Shown here: positions 44,633-53,030 of the stretch, in pieces
Numbering within the stretch: the stretch's first letter is position 1
How the letters are laid out: each line of letters opens with the position of its first letter
Source of the DNA: Nonomuraea helvata
Lineage (GTDB): Bacteria; Actinomycetota; Actinomycetes; Streptosporangiales; Streptosporangiaceae
Reading direction: 5' to 3'
Assembly (NCBI RefSeq): GCF_039535785.1
Contig: NZ_BAAAXV010000005.1
Span: 744,001-808,000 of the forward strand
Length of the DNA: 64,000 bases
The notes under the pieces: generated by a model
Database searches by the model: none
What the model was told of the DNA's origin: nothing
What the model saw: the letters and a program-made list of their open reading frames with translations, nothing else
Made by a program: the position numbers and the translations under genes

Positions 44633-45148
44633 ATGAGCGGCATTGCCGATCCTCTGAAGCCGTCCTGGTTCGGCCTGCCGCACTGGCTGGTCGGAGCCGT
44701 GCTCATCCTCGCCCTGTTCGGAGCGTTCCAGGTCTACTACTGGGTCGGCCGCAGGCTGGGCGAGAAGCTCTACGACTCGCGCGTGGGCGTCCGGCTGGGG
44801 CGCGAGCGGATCGCGAAGATCGAGCAGGTCGTCGAGAGGTGGGGCGCGCTGGCCGTCTACGGCTGCTTCTGGGTGCCCATGCTGCGGCACACGCTGCCGT
44901 GGGTGGCGGGGGCGCTGCGCGTGTCCTATCCCTGGTACGTGGTCGCGAGCGCGCTGGGCTGCCTCACCTGGGCGCCGCTGTGGTGGTTCGCCGCGACGGC
45001 GGTCGTGTGGGGATGGCTGGAGCTGGCCGCGCGTTCCCCCGTCACGGCGGCGGTCGTGGCCGTGCTCGCCGTGGCCGCGATCTCCTGGGCGGTGGTGCGG
45101 CGCAGGCGGAAGCGGCGCGCCGCCTCGTCAGAGGCCCTGGTCTCCTGA
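44633..45148 (+). CDS. DedA-like membrane protein
   Basis: A 171-residue protein with four or so membrane helices. The DedA/SNARE-associated region shows VYYWVGRRLGEKLYDSR, the re-entrant FWVPMLRHTLPWVAGALRVS and a terminal basic tail (RRRRKRR). DedA proteins flip undecaprenyl phosphate or phospholipids. It lacks the usual first GxxxPGE motif, so it is short for the family. The ATG at 44633 follows GGGAGGGG with a 7-nt spacer. The iron box upstream suggests low-iron induction. Confidence 0.78.
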   Translation: MSGIADPLKPSWFGLPHWLVGAVLILALFGAFQVYYWVGRRLGEKLYDSRVGVRLGRERIAKIEQVVERWGALAVYGCFWVPMLRHTLPWVAGALRVSYPWYVVASALGCLTWAPLWWFAATAVVWGWLELAARSPVTAAVVAVLAVAAISWAVVRRRRKRRAASSEALVS

Positions 45149-45204
45149 TCCGATCTGGGCTTTATGGCGTAGTTCGGCAAACGGACCCTTGATTTCCTGT
45201 CACC

Positions 45205-46050
45205 ATGTTTGGCATGCGTATTGGGGGTTTCATTGGCTCTGCCGTACTCGCGCTGGTTGTTGGGGTCGCCTCCCCGGCCGCGGCGGCGGATGCGCCGGAG
45301 GTCGCGGCCAAGTCCGCGTACGTGGTCGACTCGGCCGGAACGATCCACTTCGGCAAGAGCGAGACTCGCCGGACTCCGGTGGCCAGCCTGGTCAAGGTCA
45401 TGACGGCGTACGTCGTGCTGCAGGAGGCCAAGCTGAGCGACACGATCACGATCAGCGCGACCGACGTCAAGTACGCGGCCGGCAACGGCGCGACCACGGC
45501 CGGGCTGAAGAAGGGCGAGCAGCTCACCGTCAGGGACCTGCTGTACGGCCTCCTGCTGCCGTCCGGCGCGGACGCGGCCAACGCCCTGGCGCGGCGCTAC
45601 GGTCCGGGGAAGACGGCGTTCGTCGCCAAGATGAACCGCACCGCCCGCTCCCTCGGCCTGTCCGACACCCGCTACGCCAACCCGGACGGCATGCCCACGC
45701 CGGGCGACGGCGGCTACTCGACAGCGGTCGACCAGGTCAAGCTGGCGCAGCGGGCGCTGGACGACGCCGACTTCGCGGCCGTGGTGGGGAGCAAGGTGTA
45801 CAAGGTGGCCAAGACGTCGTTGCACCGCGCGCACACCTGGCGCAACTCCAACAAGCTGCTGTCGCGTGCCGACGGGGTGCTGGGCGTGAAGACCGGTTAC
45901 ACGAAGGCCGCCGGATACTGCCTGCTGTTCGCCGGGGAGCGGAGCGGCAAGCGCGTGGTGGGCGTGCTGCTCGGTGACCGGAACGAGCGCCGCTTCGCGA
46001 CCGCCGAGCAGCTCCTGGACTACGCCGGGGAGCAGATCGCGGGCGGCTGA
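45205..46050 (+). CDS. D-alanyl-D-alanine carboxypeptidase (S11, low-molecular-weight PBP)
   Basis: A 281-residue exported serine peptidase. The signal peptide ends near ASPAAAADA. Active-site motifs are ASLVK (S61, K64), SGA at 120-122 in the SxN position, and KTG at 229-231. The third residue of the middle motif is Ala where many DacA enzymes have Asn; actinomycete relatives often deviate here. It trims peptidoglycan stem peptides. It lacks the C-terminal anchor helix, so it is probably secreted. An ATG at 45214 is an alternative start. Confidence 0.9.
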   Translation: MFGMRIGGFIGSAVLALVVGVASPAAAADAPEVAAKSAYVVDSAGTIHFGKSETRRTPVASLVKVMTAYVVLQEAKLSDTITISATDVKYAAGNGATTAGLKKGEQLTVRDLLYGLLLPSGADAANALARRYGPGKTAFVAKMNRTARSLGLSDTRYANPDGMPTPGDGGYSTAVDQVKLAQRALDDADFAAVVGSKVYKVAKTSLHRAHTWRNSNKLLSRADGVLGVKTGYTKAAGYCLLFAGERSGKRVVGVLLGDRNERRFATAEQLLDYAGEQIAGG

Positions 46051-46652
46051 CCGAGGCGGTAGGCGCGACCTTCGACGCCCCACTCGCCGAACGGCGGGCG
46101 CTCGCCGCGATCGATCGCACGGATGGAGGGGCGGCCTATGTGGGCGAACACCAGCCGCCCCACCCGCAGCTCCTGGGCCTGCCGCGCGACCTGGAGCACG
46201 CTCGCGTGCCCGCCCACGCCGCCCGCGAAGCGGATCGGCCGGTCCCAGCCCGCCGCGTCGGCGAACATCAGGTCCACCCCGGCCGCCCAGGCGGGAAAGG
46301 TCCAGAACTCCGGCGCCCAGGCGGCGTTCGCCCGCTCCGTCCTGATCAGGTAGCCGTAGGTGGGGTGGGAGGTGTGGGTGACCGGCAGCGGCACGATCTC
46401 CACGCCCGCGGCCTCGTAGGCCGCCACCCCGGTGGTCATCCCGAGCGCCCGCGCCGCGCGGCGGATCTGGGGCATCAGCTCGGCGCGTTCGTCGCAGACC
46501 AGCCAGCCGTCGAGCCGCTCGCCGCCGGCGGCCTCGCCTCCCCCGTCGAGCAGGACGCGGTGGCCCTGCCAGCGGGCCAGCAGCCCGGCGGGGCGGTAGC
46601 GCGGGGAGTTCATCGCGCCGACGCCGACCAGGCGCAGCCGCACGGCCGTCAT
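46020..46652 (-). CDS. Metallo-beta-lactamase-fold protein lacking the HxHxDH motif
   Basis: A 210-residue protein with MBL-fold landmarks: GVGAMNSPRYRPAGLLARW, VLLDGGGEAAG, THTSHPTYGYLI, MFADAAGWDRPIRF, GGHASVLQVARQA and LVFAHIGRPSIRAID. The classical HxHxDH metal motif is missing, with only GGHAS and FAHIG histidines left, so it may bind metal differently or not at all. It is the last gene of the LacI-controlled operon (ATGA overlap) and overlaps the convergent carboxypeptidase gene by 31 nt. Confidence 0.7.
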   Translation of the reverse strand: MTAVRLRLVGVGAMNSPRYRPAGLLARWQGHRVLLDGGGEAAGGERLDGWLVCDERAELMPQIRRAARALGMTTGVAAYEAAGVEIVPLPVTHTSHPTYGYLIRTERANAAWAPEFWTFPAWAAGVDLMFADAAGWDRPIRFAGGVGGHASVLQVARQAQELRVGRLVFAHIGRPSIRAIDRGERPPFGEWGVEGRAYRLGQPPAICSPA

Positions 46653-48028
46653 CCGGTGGTCCAGCTCACGTCCTCGCGCGCCCCCAGCGCCTCCTCCACC
46701 TGGGACAGGGGCAGAGCCAGCGGCATCGGGTACGTGGTGCGCACCCTGGACAGATCACGGTGCATGCGGGCGAAGACCGCGAAGTCGCGCGGGAACGCCC
46801 GGGGATCGACCCCGGCGAACACCCCGATCTTCCGCCCCCTTGCCAGCACGTCCTGCCACGCGTCGATTGGCGCGATCCCCGGCGACTCCACGCCGTGTGA
46901 GAAGAGCGCCATCCGGATCTCGTCGTACGGCTCCCCGCCGTCGAGGTACGACAGCAGCCCTTTGCGTGAACTCTCCGAGTTGAAGACCATCCAGTACGGC
47001 ACCGATCCCGTACGCAGCGTCCACCACGGCTCCAGCAGCACGAACGACTCCACCAGCAGCCGGTCACCCGGGAGGCCGCGGGACTCGTACCAGGACCGGT
47101 AGAGGTCGGCCACCGCCGGGGTCAGCGCCTCGGGATCCGCGAACCGCAGCAGGGCGACCTCGTTGTCGACACGGCCGGCGGCGTCCCGCAGATCGTCCAT
47201 GAGCTCGGGTTCGAACCCCCACTCCGCCTCGGGGCTCTCGCCGTCCGGCTCGGGAGCGTCCCAGCTGCGGTACGGGGAGCCGTGGCTCGCCAGGTAGCGG
47301 GCGATCTCGGGGCTCCCGAGGCGGTACTCCTGAGGGGACAGGCCGCCGAGCGCGCCGTGCTGGAAGACGTACCGCTCGCCGATGCGGGTGGTCGGCCAGC
47401 TCAGCTCGCAGTCGGAGACGACGAGCGTGCCGTCGAGACATTCATCAAGGAACCGGCGGTAGGCCTCCGGCAACCGCCGCCACTTAATCCGGAAATAGGA
47501 CATTCCCGAAATCATCAGGCGGTCCTGGTTCGCGTCGTGCATGTGGTGCAGGATCAGGTCGGGGTTGGCGGCCAGCATGGCCTCACCGGCCGGGCGGACG
47601 CGGCGGAGGCAGTCCTTGGGGGCGTCGGGGTGGCCGCCGCGCTGGCGTACCGGCACCAAGAGGGTCTGGGGCAGCCAGGGCGCGCCGAGCGCCGCGGCCA
47701 GGTGGACCAGCGCGCCCGAGGCGGAGCCCACGAAGACCACCGGGTAGCGGCGGCGCGGGTAGTGCCCGACGACCCACTCGGCCAGTTCGTCCGCGCGCAG
47801 GCTCGCCAGCTTCGCCGGTGCGCTCGCCTCGCTCCACCCGGACAGCGCGTACGCCCGCTCCGAGAGGCGGCGCGGCAGCCGGTTCGCCGCCCCCAGCACG
47901 CGGGAGACGACCGGCTCGGCGGCGGCGGGGAACTGCCCGAGCGCCGGGAAGTCACGTCCGCGCAGATGGCGGGAGAGCGCACGGAGCATGCCCGTGGCCG
48001 AGTCGAAAGAGGCGGCGTACTTATGCAT
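46649..48028 (-). CDS. Hypothetical protein, 459 residues
   Basis: I do not recognise the family. The sequence is soluble and rich in Arg, Trp and Leu. A GxSxG-like turn (VVFVGSASGALVHLAAALG, near residue 105) and a strand-helix pattern suggest an alpha/beta core. Other landmarks are LILHHMHDANQDRLMISG and FSHGVESPGIAPIDAW. It is coupled to both neighbours (8-nt and 4-nt overlaps). Confidence 0.75.
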   Translation of the reverse strand: MHKYAASFDSATGMLRALSRHLRGRDFPALGQFPAAAEPVVSRVLGAANRLPRRLSERAYALSGWSEASAPAKLASLRADELAEWVVGHYPRRRYPVVFVGSASGALVHLAAALGAPWLPQTLLVPVRQRGGHPDAPKDCLRRVRPAGEAMLAANPDLILHHMHDANQDRLMISGMSYFRIKWRRLPEAYRRFLDECLDGTLVVSDCELSWPTTRIGERYVFQHGALGGLSPQEYRLGSPEIARYLASHGSPYRSWDAPEPDGESPEAEWGFEPELMDDLRDAAGRVDNEVALLRFADPEALTPAVADLYRSWYESRGLPGDRLLVESFVLLEPWWTLRTGSVPYWMVFNSESSRKGLLSYLDGGEPYDEIRMALFSHGVESPGIAPIDAWQDVLARGRKIGVFAGVDPRAFPRDFAVFARMHRDLSRVRTTYPMPLALPLSQVEEALGAREDVSWTTG

Positions 48029-48788
48029 CGGCCACGAACTCCCTGATGAGCGGCACCAGGACCGCCGGATCGCGGAACGGGATCATGTGCGGCGCACCGG
48101 GCACGACCGTCAGCCTGCCACGCGGCGTCATGCGGGTGACCTCCTCGGCCCAGTCCTGTGGCACCAGCCTGTCGAACTCTCCCCTGACGACCAGCGTGGG
48201 CACCGTGAGATGCGGGAGCTTGTCCTCCACGCGGTCCCGTACCGCCGCGCCGAAGCTGGCCATGACCTGCCGGAGCCCCGCATCGCGGTAATCGGCGGCG
48301 TTGAGGGGCATCATGCGCGGGTCCTCGCGCCTGGAGTTGCGGACCCACCGCGCGATGAGCCGCGGCCACGATCTGGCCGCGGCATCCACGGTGGGTCCGA
48401 TCAGTACGAGCGAGCGGACCCGTTCCGGATGGCGCACCGCGACGTCCACGGCGACCTGGCAGCCGAACGAGCAGCCCACCAGGCAGGCGGGCGGAAGCCC
48501 CTCGGCCTCCAGCCAGTCGGCCAGCGCGTCGGCGAGTTCGGTCAGGCCGAGCGCGTACGGCGGCTTCGTGCTCTGCCCGAATCCCGGCAGATCGACGGTC
48601 CAGGCGGGCAGGTGCTCCCCCAGCGCGGCGACCAGAGGGCGCAGCTCCCTGCTCGACACGCCCGCGCCGTGCACGCAGACCACGGGTGGGCTTCCGTCCG
48701 CGTCCGGCGGGACGCGCCGCCATCCGGTCACCGACCAGTCGCCGAGCCTGGCCGTCCGCTGTTCGAGTTCGATCTCTGTGCTTCTCAT
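48021..48788 (-). CDS. Alpha/beta-fold hydrolase
   Basis: A 255-residue hydrolase. The oxyanion region is VVCVHGAGVSSREL, the nucleophile elbow GCSFG, the acid GEFDRLVPQ and the catalytic His GAPHMIPF. The ATG at 48788 gives a normal N-terminus. It is the second gene behind the LacI operators and precedes the 459-residue unknown, with which it overlaps by 8 nt. Confidence 0.88.
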   Translation of the reverse strand: MRSTEIELEQRTARLGDWSVTGWRRVPPDADGSPPVVCVHGAGVSSRELRPLVAALGEHLPAWTVDLPGFGQSTKPPYALGLTELADALADWLEAEGLPPACLVGCSFGCQVAVDVAVRHPERVRSLVLIGPTVDAAARSWPRLIARWVRNSRREDPRMMPLNAADYRDAGLRQVMASFGAAVRDRVEDKLPHLTVPTLVVRGEFDRLVPQDWAEEVTRMTPRGRLTVVPGAPHMIPFRDPAVLVPLIREFVADA

Positions 48789-48831
48789 GGCACAGACACA
48801 GGTGCCCTCAGGAAGGCCGGGCTCACTTTTC

Positions 48832-49011
48832 TCACATGGTCCGGCAGGCCGGATCCAGTCGGTCGGCCGTCCACCTGAGCGAGTACGCCACTCGTACGCG
48901 CACCCTGGCCCTGGGGCGGTGCGGTCTGCGCGGCGCGCCAGGGAGCGCGTCGCCCAGCTGATCCCGGTAGCCCATCGCCGTCTGGTGAGCGAGGACCTGC
49001 ATAGCATCCAT
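48832..49011 (-). CDS. Small basic protein, 59 residues
   Basis: A short gene with a perfect ribosome site (AAGGAGG, 4 nt from the ATG) placed 9 nt after the LacI operators. It codes for MDAMQVLAHQTAMGYRDQ, then a Pro/Arg-rich stretch and a helix-like end (VRVAYSLRWTADRLDP). It ends 43 nt before the hydrolase gene. Position and ribosome site, more than protein sequence, support it. Confidence 0.5.
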   Translation of the reverse strand: MDAMQVLAHQTAMGYRDQLGDALPGAPRRPHRPRARVRVRVAYSLRWTADRLDPACRTM

Positions 49012-49019
49012 GACTCCTC

Positions 49020-49050
49020 CTTAATCAATTAAGACCTTAATCGATTAAGG
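49020..49050. promoter_or_regulatory. Tandem LacI-type operators
   Basis: CCTTAATCGATTAAGG (49035-49050) is a perfect 16-bp palindrome. CTTAATCAATTAAG (49020-49033) is the same site with altered centre. Centres are 16 bp apart. They lie between lacI and the divergent four-gene operon, so the LacI protein probably represses both. Confidence 0.75.
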
Positions 49051-49083
49051 CCAATCGGACAAGCTCTTCGGTACGGTGGGACG

Positions 49084-50136
49084 ATGGCCAGGGTGACACT
49101 GCAGACGATCGCCGACCGGCTGGGCGTGTCCCGGGCCACCGTGTCCTACGCGTTCTCCCGGCCCGACCAGCTCAGCGAAGGGCTGCGACAGCGGATCATG
49201 GAGGTGGCCGACGAGCTCGGCTACGCGGGGCCCAACCCGACGGCGCGCTCGCTCCGGCTGGGGCGGGCGGGGGCGCTCGGGTTGATCTTCAGCGAGACGC
49301 TGGCGTACGCGTTCGCCGACCCGTACGCGATCGGGTTCTTCCAGGGGCTGGCCACGGCGGCCGAGGACGCGGGGGTGGGGCTGCTCATCCTGCCGCTGCC
49401 GCACGGCGACCGGCGCAGCGAGACGGTCAGGGACGCGGTGGTCGACTCCTTCTGCGTGATGTCGCTGCCCGACGGCCATCCGGCGCTGGCCGAGGTGCTC
49501 GCCAGGAAGCTGCCCGTCGTGGTGGTGGACGAGCCGTACGTGCCGGGACATCCGTTCCTGGGCATCGACGAGCCCGCCGCCGCGGCCACCGCCGCGCGGC
49601 ACGTGCTGCGGCTCGGGCACCGGCGGGTGGGGGTGGCCATGGTCGGGCTGCACGACGACGGCTACACCGGCTGGGCCTCCCAGGAGCGGCAGGAAGGCGC
49701 CGCGTTCGATGCCATGCGGCGTCGGCGGAGCGGCTACCAGCAGGCCTGCGAGGAGGCCGGGGTCGACTGGTCAGGAGTGCCGTTCTACGAGGTCGCGCGT
49801 AACTCACGGGAGGCCGGGCGGAAGGCGGGGCACGCGCTGCTCCGGCGCGACCCGCGGCCCACCGCGATCCTCACCAACACCGACGTGCTCGCGCTGGGGA
49901 TCCTCGACGCGGCCGCCGACCTGGGGCTGGAGGTGCCGAGGGAGCTGTCGGTGGTGGGCTTCTCCGACAGCGCGGCCGAGGAGGCGGGGCTCACCACGAT
50001 CAGGCAGGCCAAGCAGGAGATGGGCGAGGCGGCGGGGCGGCTGCTGCTGTCGGGGGCCGCGGCCGAGCCGGAGCGCCTGATCTTCCCGTACGAGCTGGTC
50101 GTCCGCACCTCGACCGCTCCCCCGCCTCAGGCCTGA
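49084..50136 (+). CDS. LacI-family transcriptional regulator
   Basis: A 350-residue regulator with the N-terminal LacI headpiece (VTLQTIADRLGVSRATVSYA) and a periplasmic-binding-protein-like effector domain (GLIFSETLAYAFADPYAIGF, AILTNTDVLALGILDAAADL, SVVGFSDSAAEEAGLTTIRQ). A TACGGT -10 at 49072-49077 is 6 nt before the ATG, so it is leaderless. The divergent hydrolase operon and its tandem palindromes are the likely targets. The last 10 nt overlap the convergent TetR gene. Confidence 0.93.
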   Translation: MARVTLQTIADRLGVSRATVSYAFSRPDQLSEGLRQRIMEVADELGYAGPNPTARSLRLGRAGALGLIFSETLAYAFADPYAIGFFQGLATAAEDAGVGLLILPLPHGDRRSETVRDAVVDSFCVMSLPDGHPALAEVLARKLPVVVVDEPYVPGHPFLGIDEPAAAATAARHVLRLGHRRVGVAMVGLHDDGYTGWASQERQEGAAFDAMRRRRSGYQQACEEAGVDWSGVPFYEVARNSREAGRKAGHALLRRDPRPTAILTNTDVLALGILDAAADLGLEVPRELSVVGFSDSAAEEAGLTTIRQAKQEMGEAAGRLLLSGAAAEPERLIFPYELVVRTSTAPPPQA

Positions 50137-50675
50137 CGGATCAGGCCGCGCAGCGAGAGCTCGAGCCAGCGCTCCCTGCGCGCGGCGGGCGTGTCCGTGC
50201 CCGGCATGGTGGTCATGAGCAGGGCGAGGTCGTCGACCGTGACGTCGGCGTACAGGTCGCCCTGCCGCTGAGCCGCCTCCACCATCATGCCGAGCGCGTC
50301 CCTCGACCGGCGCTCGGCGTCGGCCAGCGAGTACGCGCCCAGGTTGGTCGCGGCCTCGCGCAGCGCCCGATCCTGGTCCATCTCCAGCGCCACCCACCGG
50401 AGCAGTGCGGTGATCTCCGCGAGAGCCGCTCCCCCGGCGTCGATCCTGGCCAGCGCGGCGTCGAGGCGCGCCACGATCTCGTCCGCCAGCTCGGCCATGG
50501 CGGCGCCCACCAGGGAGACCTTGGTCGGGAAGTGCCGGTAGAGCGTGCCGACCGCGACGCCGGCCTCGGCGGCGATCTCGTCCATGCCCACCTCGGGGCC
50601 GCGCTCGGCGATCAGCCTGCGCGCGGCCCGCAGGATGCCGGCCCTGTTCCTGATCGCGTCCGCTCGCGGTGCCAC
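50127..50675 (-). CDS. TetR-family transcriptional regulator
   Basis: A 182-residue regulator with a standard TetR DNA-binding domain (RLIAERGPEVGMDEIAAEAG, VAVGTLYRHFPTK). The GTG at 50675 is divergent from the LLM oxidoreductase across 73 bp holding two palindromes, the expected autoregulated pair. Confidence 0.92.
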   Translation of the reverse strand: MAPRADAIRNRAGILRAARRLIAERGPEVGMDEIAAEAGVAVGTLYRHFPTKVSLVGAAMAELADEIVARLDAALARIDAGGAALAEITALLRWVALEMDQDRALREAATNLGAYSLADAERRSRDALGMMVEAAQRQGDLYADVTVDDLALLMTTMPGTDTPAARRERWLELSLRGLIRQA

Positions 50676-50693
50676 AGGTCTCCCCCTTCAACA

Positions 50694-50731
50694 TGAACTA
50701 TGGTTCACTATATAACGTGAACGATGGTTCA
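50694..50731. promoter_or_regulatory. Two TetR operators
   Basis: TGAACTATGGTTCA (50694-50707) and TGAACGATGGTTCA (50718-50731) share perfect TGAAC/GTTCA arms around 4 nt, with centres 24 bp apart. They lie in the tetR/LLM divergent promoter region. Confidence 0.8.
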
Positions 50732-50748
50732 TCTTAGTGGAGGTTCTC

Positions 50749-51540
50749 ATGCGTTTCGGGCTCGCACTGCCGAGCATGGCTCCGCCCCGCCGGTTGGTGG
50801 ACCTCGCCGTGACGGCCGAGCGGTCGGGCTGGGACGGGGTCTTCGTCGACGATCACATACAGATGCCCGCCGCCACCGCTCTCGAGCCGCACGACCCATG
50901 GGTGCTGCTGGGAGCGATCGCGCAGACCACGGGGCGGATCCGGCTGGGCGCCATGGTGACGCCGCTCTCGAGGCGGCGGCCACAGAAGTTCGCCAAGGAG
51001 GTGGTGACGCTCGACCACCTGTCGGGCGGGCGGGTGATCACGGGCGTCGGGCTGGGGAACCTGCCCGAGGAGGAGTTCGCGGCCTTCGGCGACGCGGCCT
51101 CGCTCAAGGAACGGGCCGAGCGGACGGACGAGGCGCTGGACGTGGTCTCGGCGCTGTGGAGCGGGGAGCGGGTGCGGCACCAAGGGGCGCATTTCACCGT
51201 GGACGCCGTCATGCGGCCCGTCCCGGTGCAGCGCCCGCGTCCGCCGATCTGGATCGCCTGCGGCTGGCCGAACGCGCGCCCGCTCGCCCGCGCCCGCCGC
51301 TGGGACGGCGTCGTGGCGATCGACCGGCAGCGGGGGTTCATGGAGCCGGAGGAGGTGCGGCGCGTCGTGGAGGCGCTGGGGCCGGCCGCGCCGGGGTTCG
51401 ACGTGGTGGCCATCTGGAGTCCCGGACGGGCGGCCGAGGAGTACGCGAAGGCGGGAGCGACCTGGCTGCTCAGGGCACTCCCGCCAGCGGACGACTGGCT
51501 GGCCGCCCTGGAGGCGGCCGCCGCGGAGTCACCCGAGTAG
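50749..51540 (+). CDS. LLM-class F420-type oxidoreductase
   Basis: A 263-residue luciferase-like barrel (MRFGLALPSMAPPRRLVDLA, GWDGVFVDDHI, RLGAMVTPLSRRRPQKFAKE, VITGVGLGN). Length and motifs fit coenzyme F420-dependent members rather than FMN monooxygenases, but the cofactor is inferred. The ATG at 50749 has GGAGG at 50739-50743. It is presumably repressed by the divergent TetR. Confidence 0.88.
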   Translation: MRFGLALPSMAPPRRLVDLAVTAERSGWDGVFVDDHIQMPAATALEPHDPWVLLGAIAQTTGRIRLGAMVTPLSRRRPQKFAKEVVTLDHLSGGRVITGVGLGNLPEEEFAAFGDAASLKERAERTDEALDVVSALWSGERVRHQGAHFTVDAVMRPVPVQRPRPPIWIACGWPNARPLARARRWDGVVAIDRQRGFMEPEEVRRVVEALGPAAPGFDVVAIWSPGRAAEEYAKAGATWLLRALPPADDWLAALEAAAAESPE

Positions 51541-51655
51541 GAGCATGAGAGCCGGCGAGGGCAGCCAGCTGGACCACCTGATCCAGAAACCGCTTACCGG
51601 CGGGCCGATCCCGCGGATAGGGTTGGGCTTCGCAGCATCCCGGAGGGGCATCTCC

Positions 51656-51946
51656 ATGGCGGAATTCATCGAGGTCCGGGCCACGGTCGAGGGCTATGAG
51701 AGAGCGGCCGCCCTGGCGCACGCCCTCCTCGGCGCGGGTCTGGCGGCCTCGATCGACATCGCGGAAGTGCCGTCCGCGCGCCCCGGCGCGATCACCTGGG
51801 AGCTCACGCTCGTCACGACGGACCGCCAGGCGGCCACACTCGAACAGCACATCAGGCAGACCGGCGAATGCTGCTCCGTCGTCAGCGCGCCGGTCGCCCA
51901 CGACGTCGACGGCTACCCCGACTGGCTCGGCGAGGGCCGGCGCTGA
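51656..51946 (+). CDS. CutA1-like protein
   Basis: A 96-residue protein resembling the CutA1/PII-like fold: IEVRATVEGYERAAALAHAL, GAGLAASIDIAEV, LVTTDRQAATLEQHI and a YPDWLGEG end. CutA proteins form trimers; their role in metal tolerance is debated. The ATG at 51656 follows GGAGGGG with a 7-nt spacer. Confidence 0.7.
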   Translation: MAEFIEVRATVEGYERAAALAHALLGAGLAASIDIAEVPSARPGAITWELTLVTTDRQAATLEQHIRQTGECCSVVSAPVAHDVDGYPDWLGEGRR

Positions 51947-51948
51947 CG

Positions 51949-52080
51949 CTACTCCCAGGTCCAGCGCGGGACCTCGCGCAGGGGATGGAGCCGGTCGTCG
52001 GTCTCCGCATGGGAGTTCTGCACGGCCACCTCCGTGCCGAACTCCACATGAGCATTTACCAGAACAACCGCTGGACGCGA
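51949..52080 (-). pseudogene. 3' remnant of an unidentified gene
   Basis: A minus-strand frame of about 40 codons reads VLVNAHVEFGTEVAVQNSHA then ETDDRLHPLREVPRWTWE and stops at 51949. The composition looks coding, but it has no start, and upstream it runs into the trmH remnant. It is probably the tail of a chromosomal gene cut at the border of the accessory region. The family is not recognised. Confidence 0.35.
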
Positions 52081-52094
52081 CGTTGCTCATGGTG

Positions 52095-52292
52095 AAACCG
52101 CGTCAGCTCGCGCGCATCAGCCCGTGGCAGGCGATCGCGGCGGCGGCCACCACGTTCAGCGAGTCCACGCCCGCGGCCATCGCCGCCGCACTCATCGGGA
52201 TGCACACCGCCTGATCCCGTCCGCGTGTACGGGATCGAGAACACGCCCCTATTGAGACCTTCACCGCCCGCCGGTTCAGTGGATCGGCGCAC
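52095..52292 (-). pseudogene. Decayed, internally deleted trmH/spoU copy
   Basis: In pieces of different frame the minus strand gives CADPLNRRAVKVSIG, GVFSIPYTRTGSG and VCIPMSAAAMAAGVDSLNVV. These match the trmH gene at the right edge (63585-64000), but about 60 codons between them are missing and there is a frameshift. DNA identity is high but not perfect, with many third-position differences, so it is a diverged copy rather than a fresh att duplication. Confidence 0.8.
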
Positions 52293-52295
52293 CGA

Positions 52296-53018
52296 CTAAT
52301 TGAGGTTGTTCTTGGCGCGGGCGCCGAGGATCGGGATCGCCGCAATCTTGTCCGCGGGCATGCTGGACCAGATCAACCCGCTGGGGCGCGGTGAGCGCGG
52401 GCAGGCGATGATGTCCTTCTCTGTGACGATCAGATCCACGCGGAAGTCGTGCTCCCTTTCCGGCAGCGCCTCATCGACGACCTGCAGCGAATGCACCGTC
52501 GTCACGATCACTGTGTCGTCGGTGACGAGGCCCTCTTCGATCAGGAGAGCGACTTCGATGTCCGAGTAGCCGGCTCCTTTGCCAAGGCGTACACCAGCCC
52601 GGTTGACCGCCACGGTGCCGCACACAATCAGATCGATCGGCCGCATCTGCTCGGTGCCCACTCGGGGGCTCGCCTTCGAGGCGGTGCTACTCGACGCTGC
52701 CTGAGCGGGTGGCAGTGTGGAATGAGCCGGGTCAATGAAGTAGAACGGCTCGATCGTGGCGATCTTCGGGACAGCCATGTAAAGGATCTTGCCCTCGGCC
52801 AGGGCGCGGGCACGGACTGGAAGCTGCGCCGTATCGGGGTTGGCCTTCACGGTGTGTGCTGCCCGCCAGGCATCCGTGGTGGCGAGTAGCTCAGCAGCCT
52901 TGTCAGAGCCGACGAAATGAGGGATGTAGCCGCGTGCGTCGGGCGCGGAGATCTCAGATTCGATCAAGGCCGACCACATACGCTCCCGGACGGCGTTCTT
53001 GGCATCGTCGAGGCTCAT
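52296..53018 (-). CDS. 5-formyltetrahydrofolate cyclo-ligase-like protein (MTHFSD group)
   Basis: A 240-residue protein. Landmarks are YIPHFVGSDKAAELLATT, HTVKANPDTAQLPVRARAL, GKILYMAVPKI, IDLIVCGTVAVNRAGVRLGK, GAGYSDIEVALLIEEGLV and TTVHSLQVVDEALPE. The GKGAGYSDIE motif is the ATP/folate site region of the cyclo-ligase family. The longer form is a less-studied group whose reaction is not certain. Its stop lies 3 nt from the trmH remnant. Confidence 0.82.
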   Translation of the reverse strand: MSLDDAKNAVRERMWSALIESEISAPDARGYIPHFVGSDKAAELLATTDAWRAAHTVKANPDTAQLPVRARALAEGKILYMAVPKIATIEPFYFIDPAHSTLPPAQAASSSTASKASPRVGTEQMRPIDLIVCGTVAVNRAGVRLGKGAGYSDIEVALLIEEGLVTDDTVIVTTVHSLQVVDEALPEREHDFRVDLIVTEKDIIACPRSPRPSGLIWSSMPADKIAAIPILGARAKNNLN

Positions 53019-53030
53019 ACCGCCAGTTCA

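Noticed and set aside
47207-47220. GGGTTCGAACCCCC, which looks like a tRNA T-arm
   Set aside because: It lies inside a coding gene (GFEPELM region) and no acceptor, D or anticodon arm can be folded around it. I saw no convincing tRNA or rRNA gene in the window.
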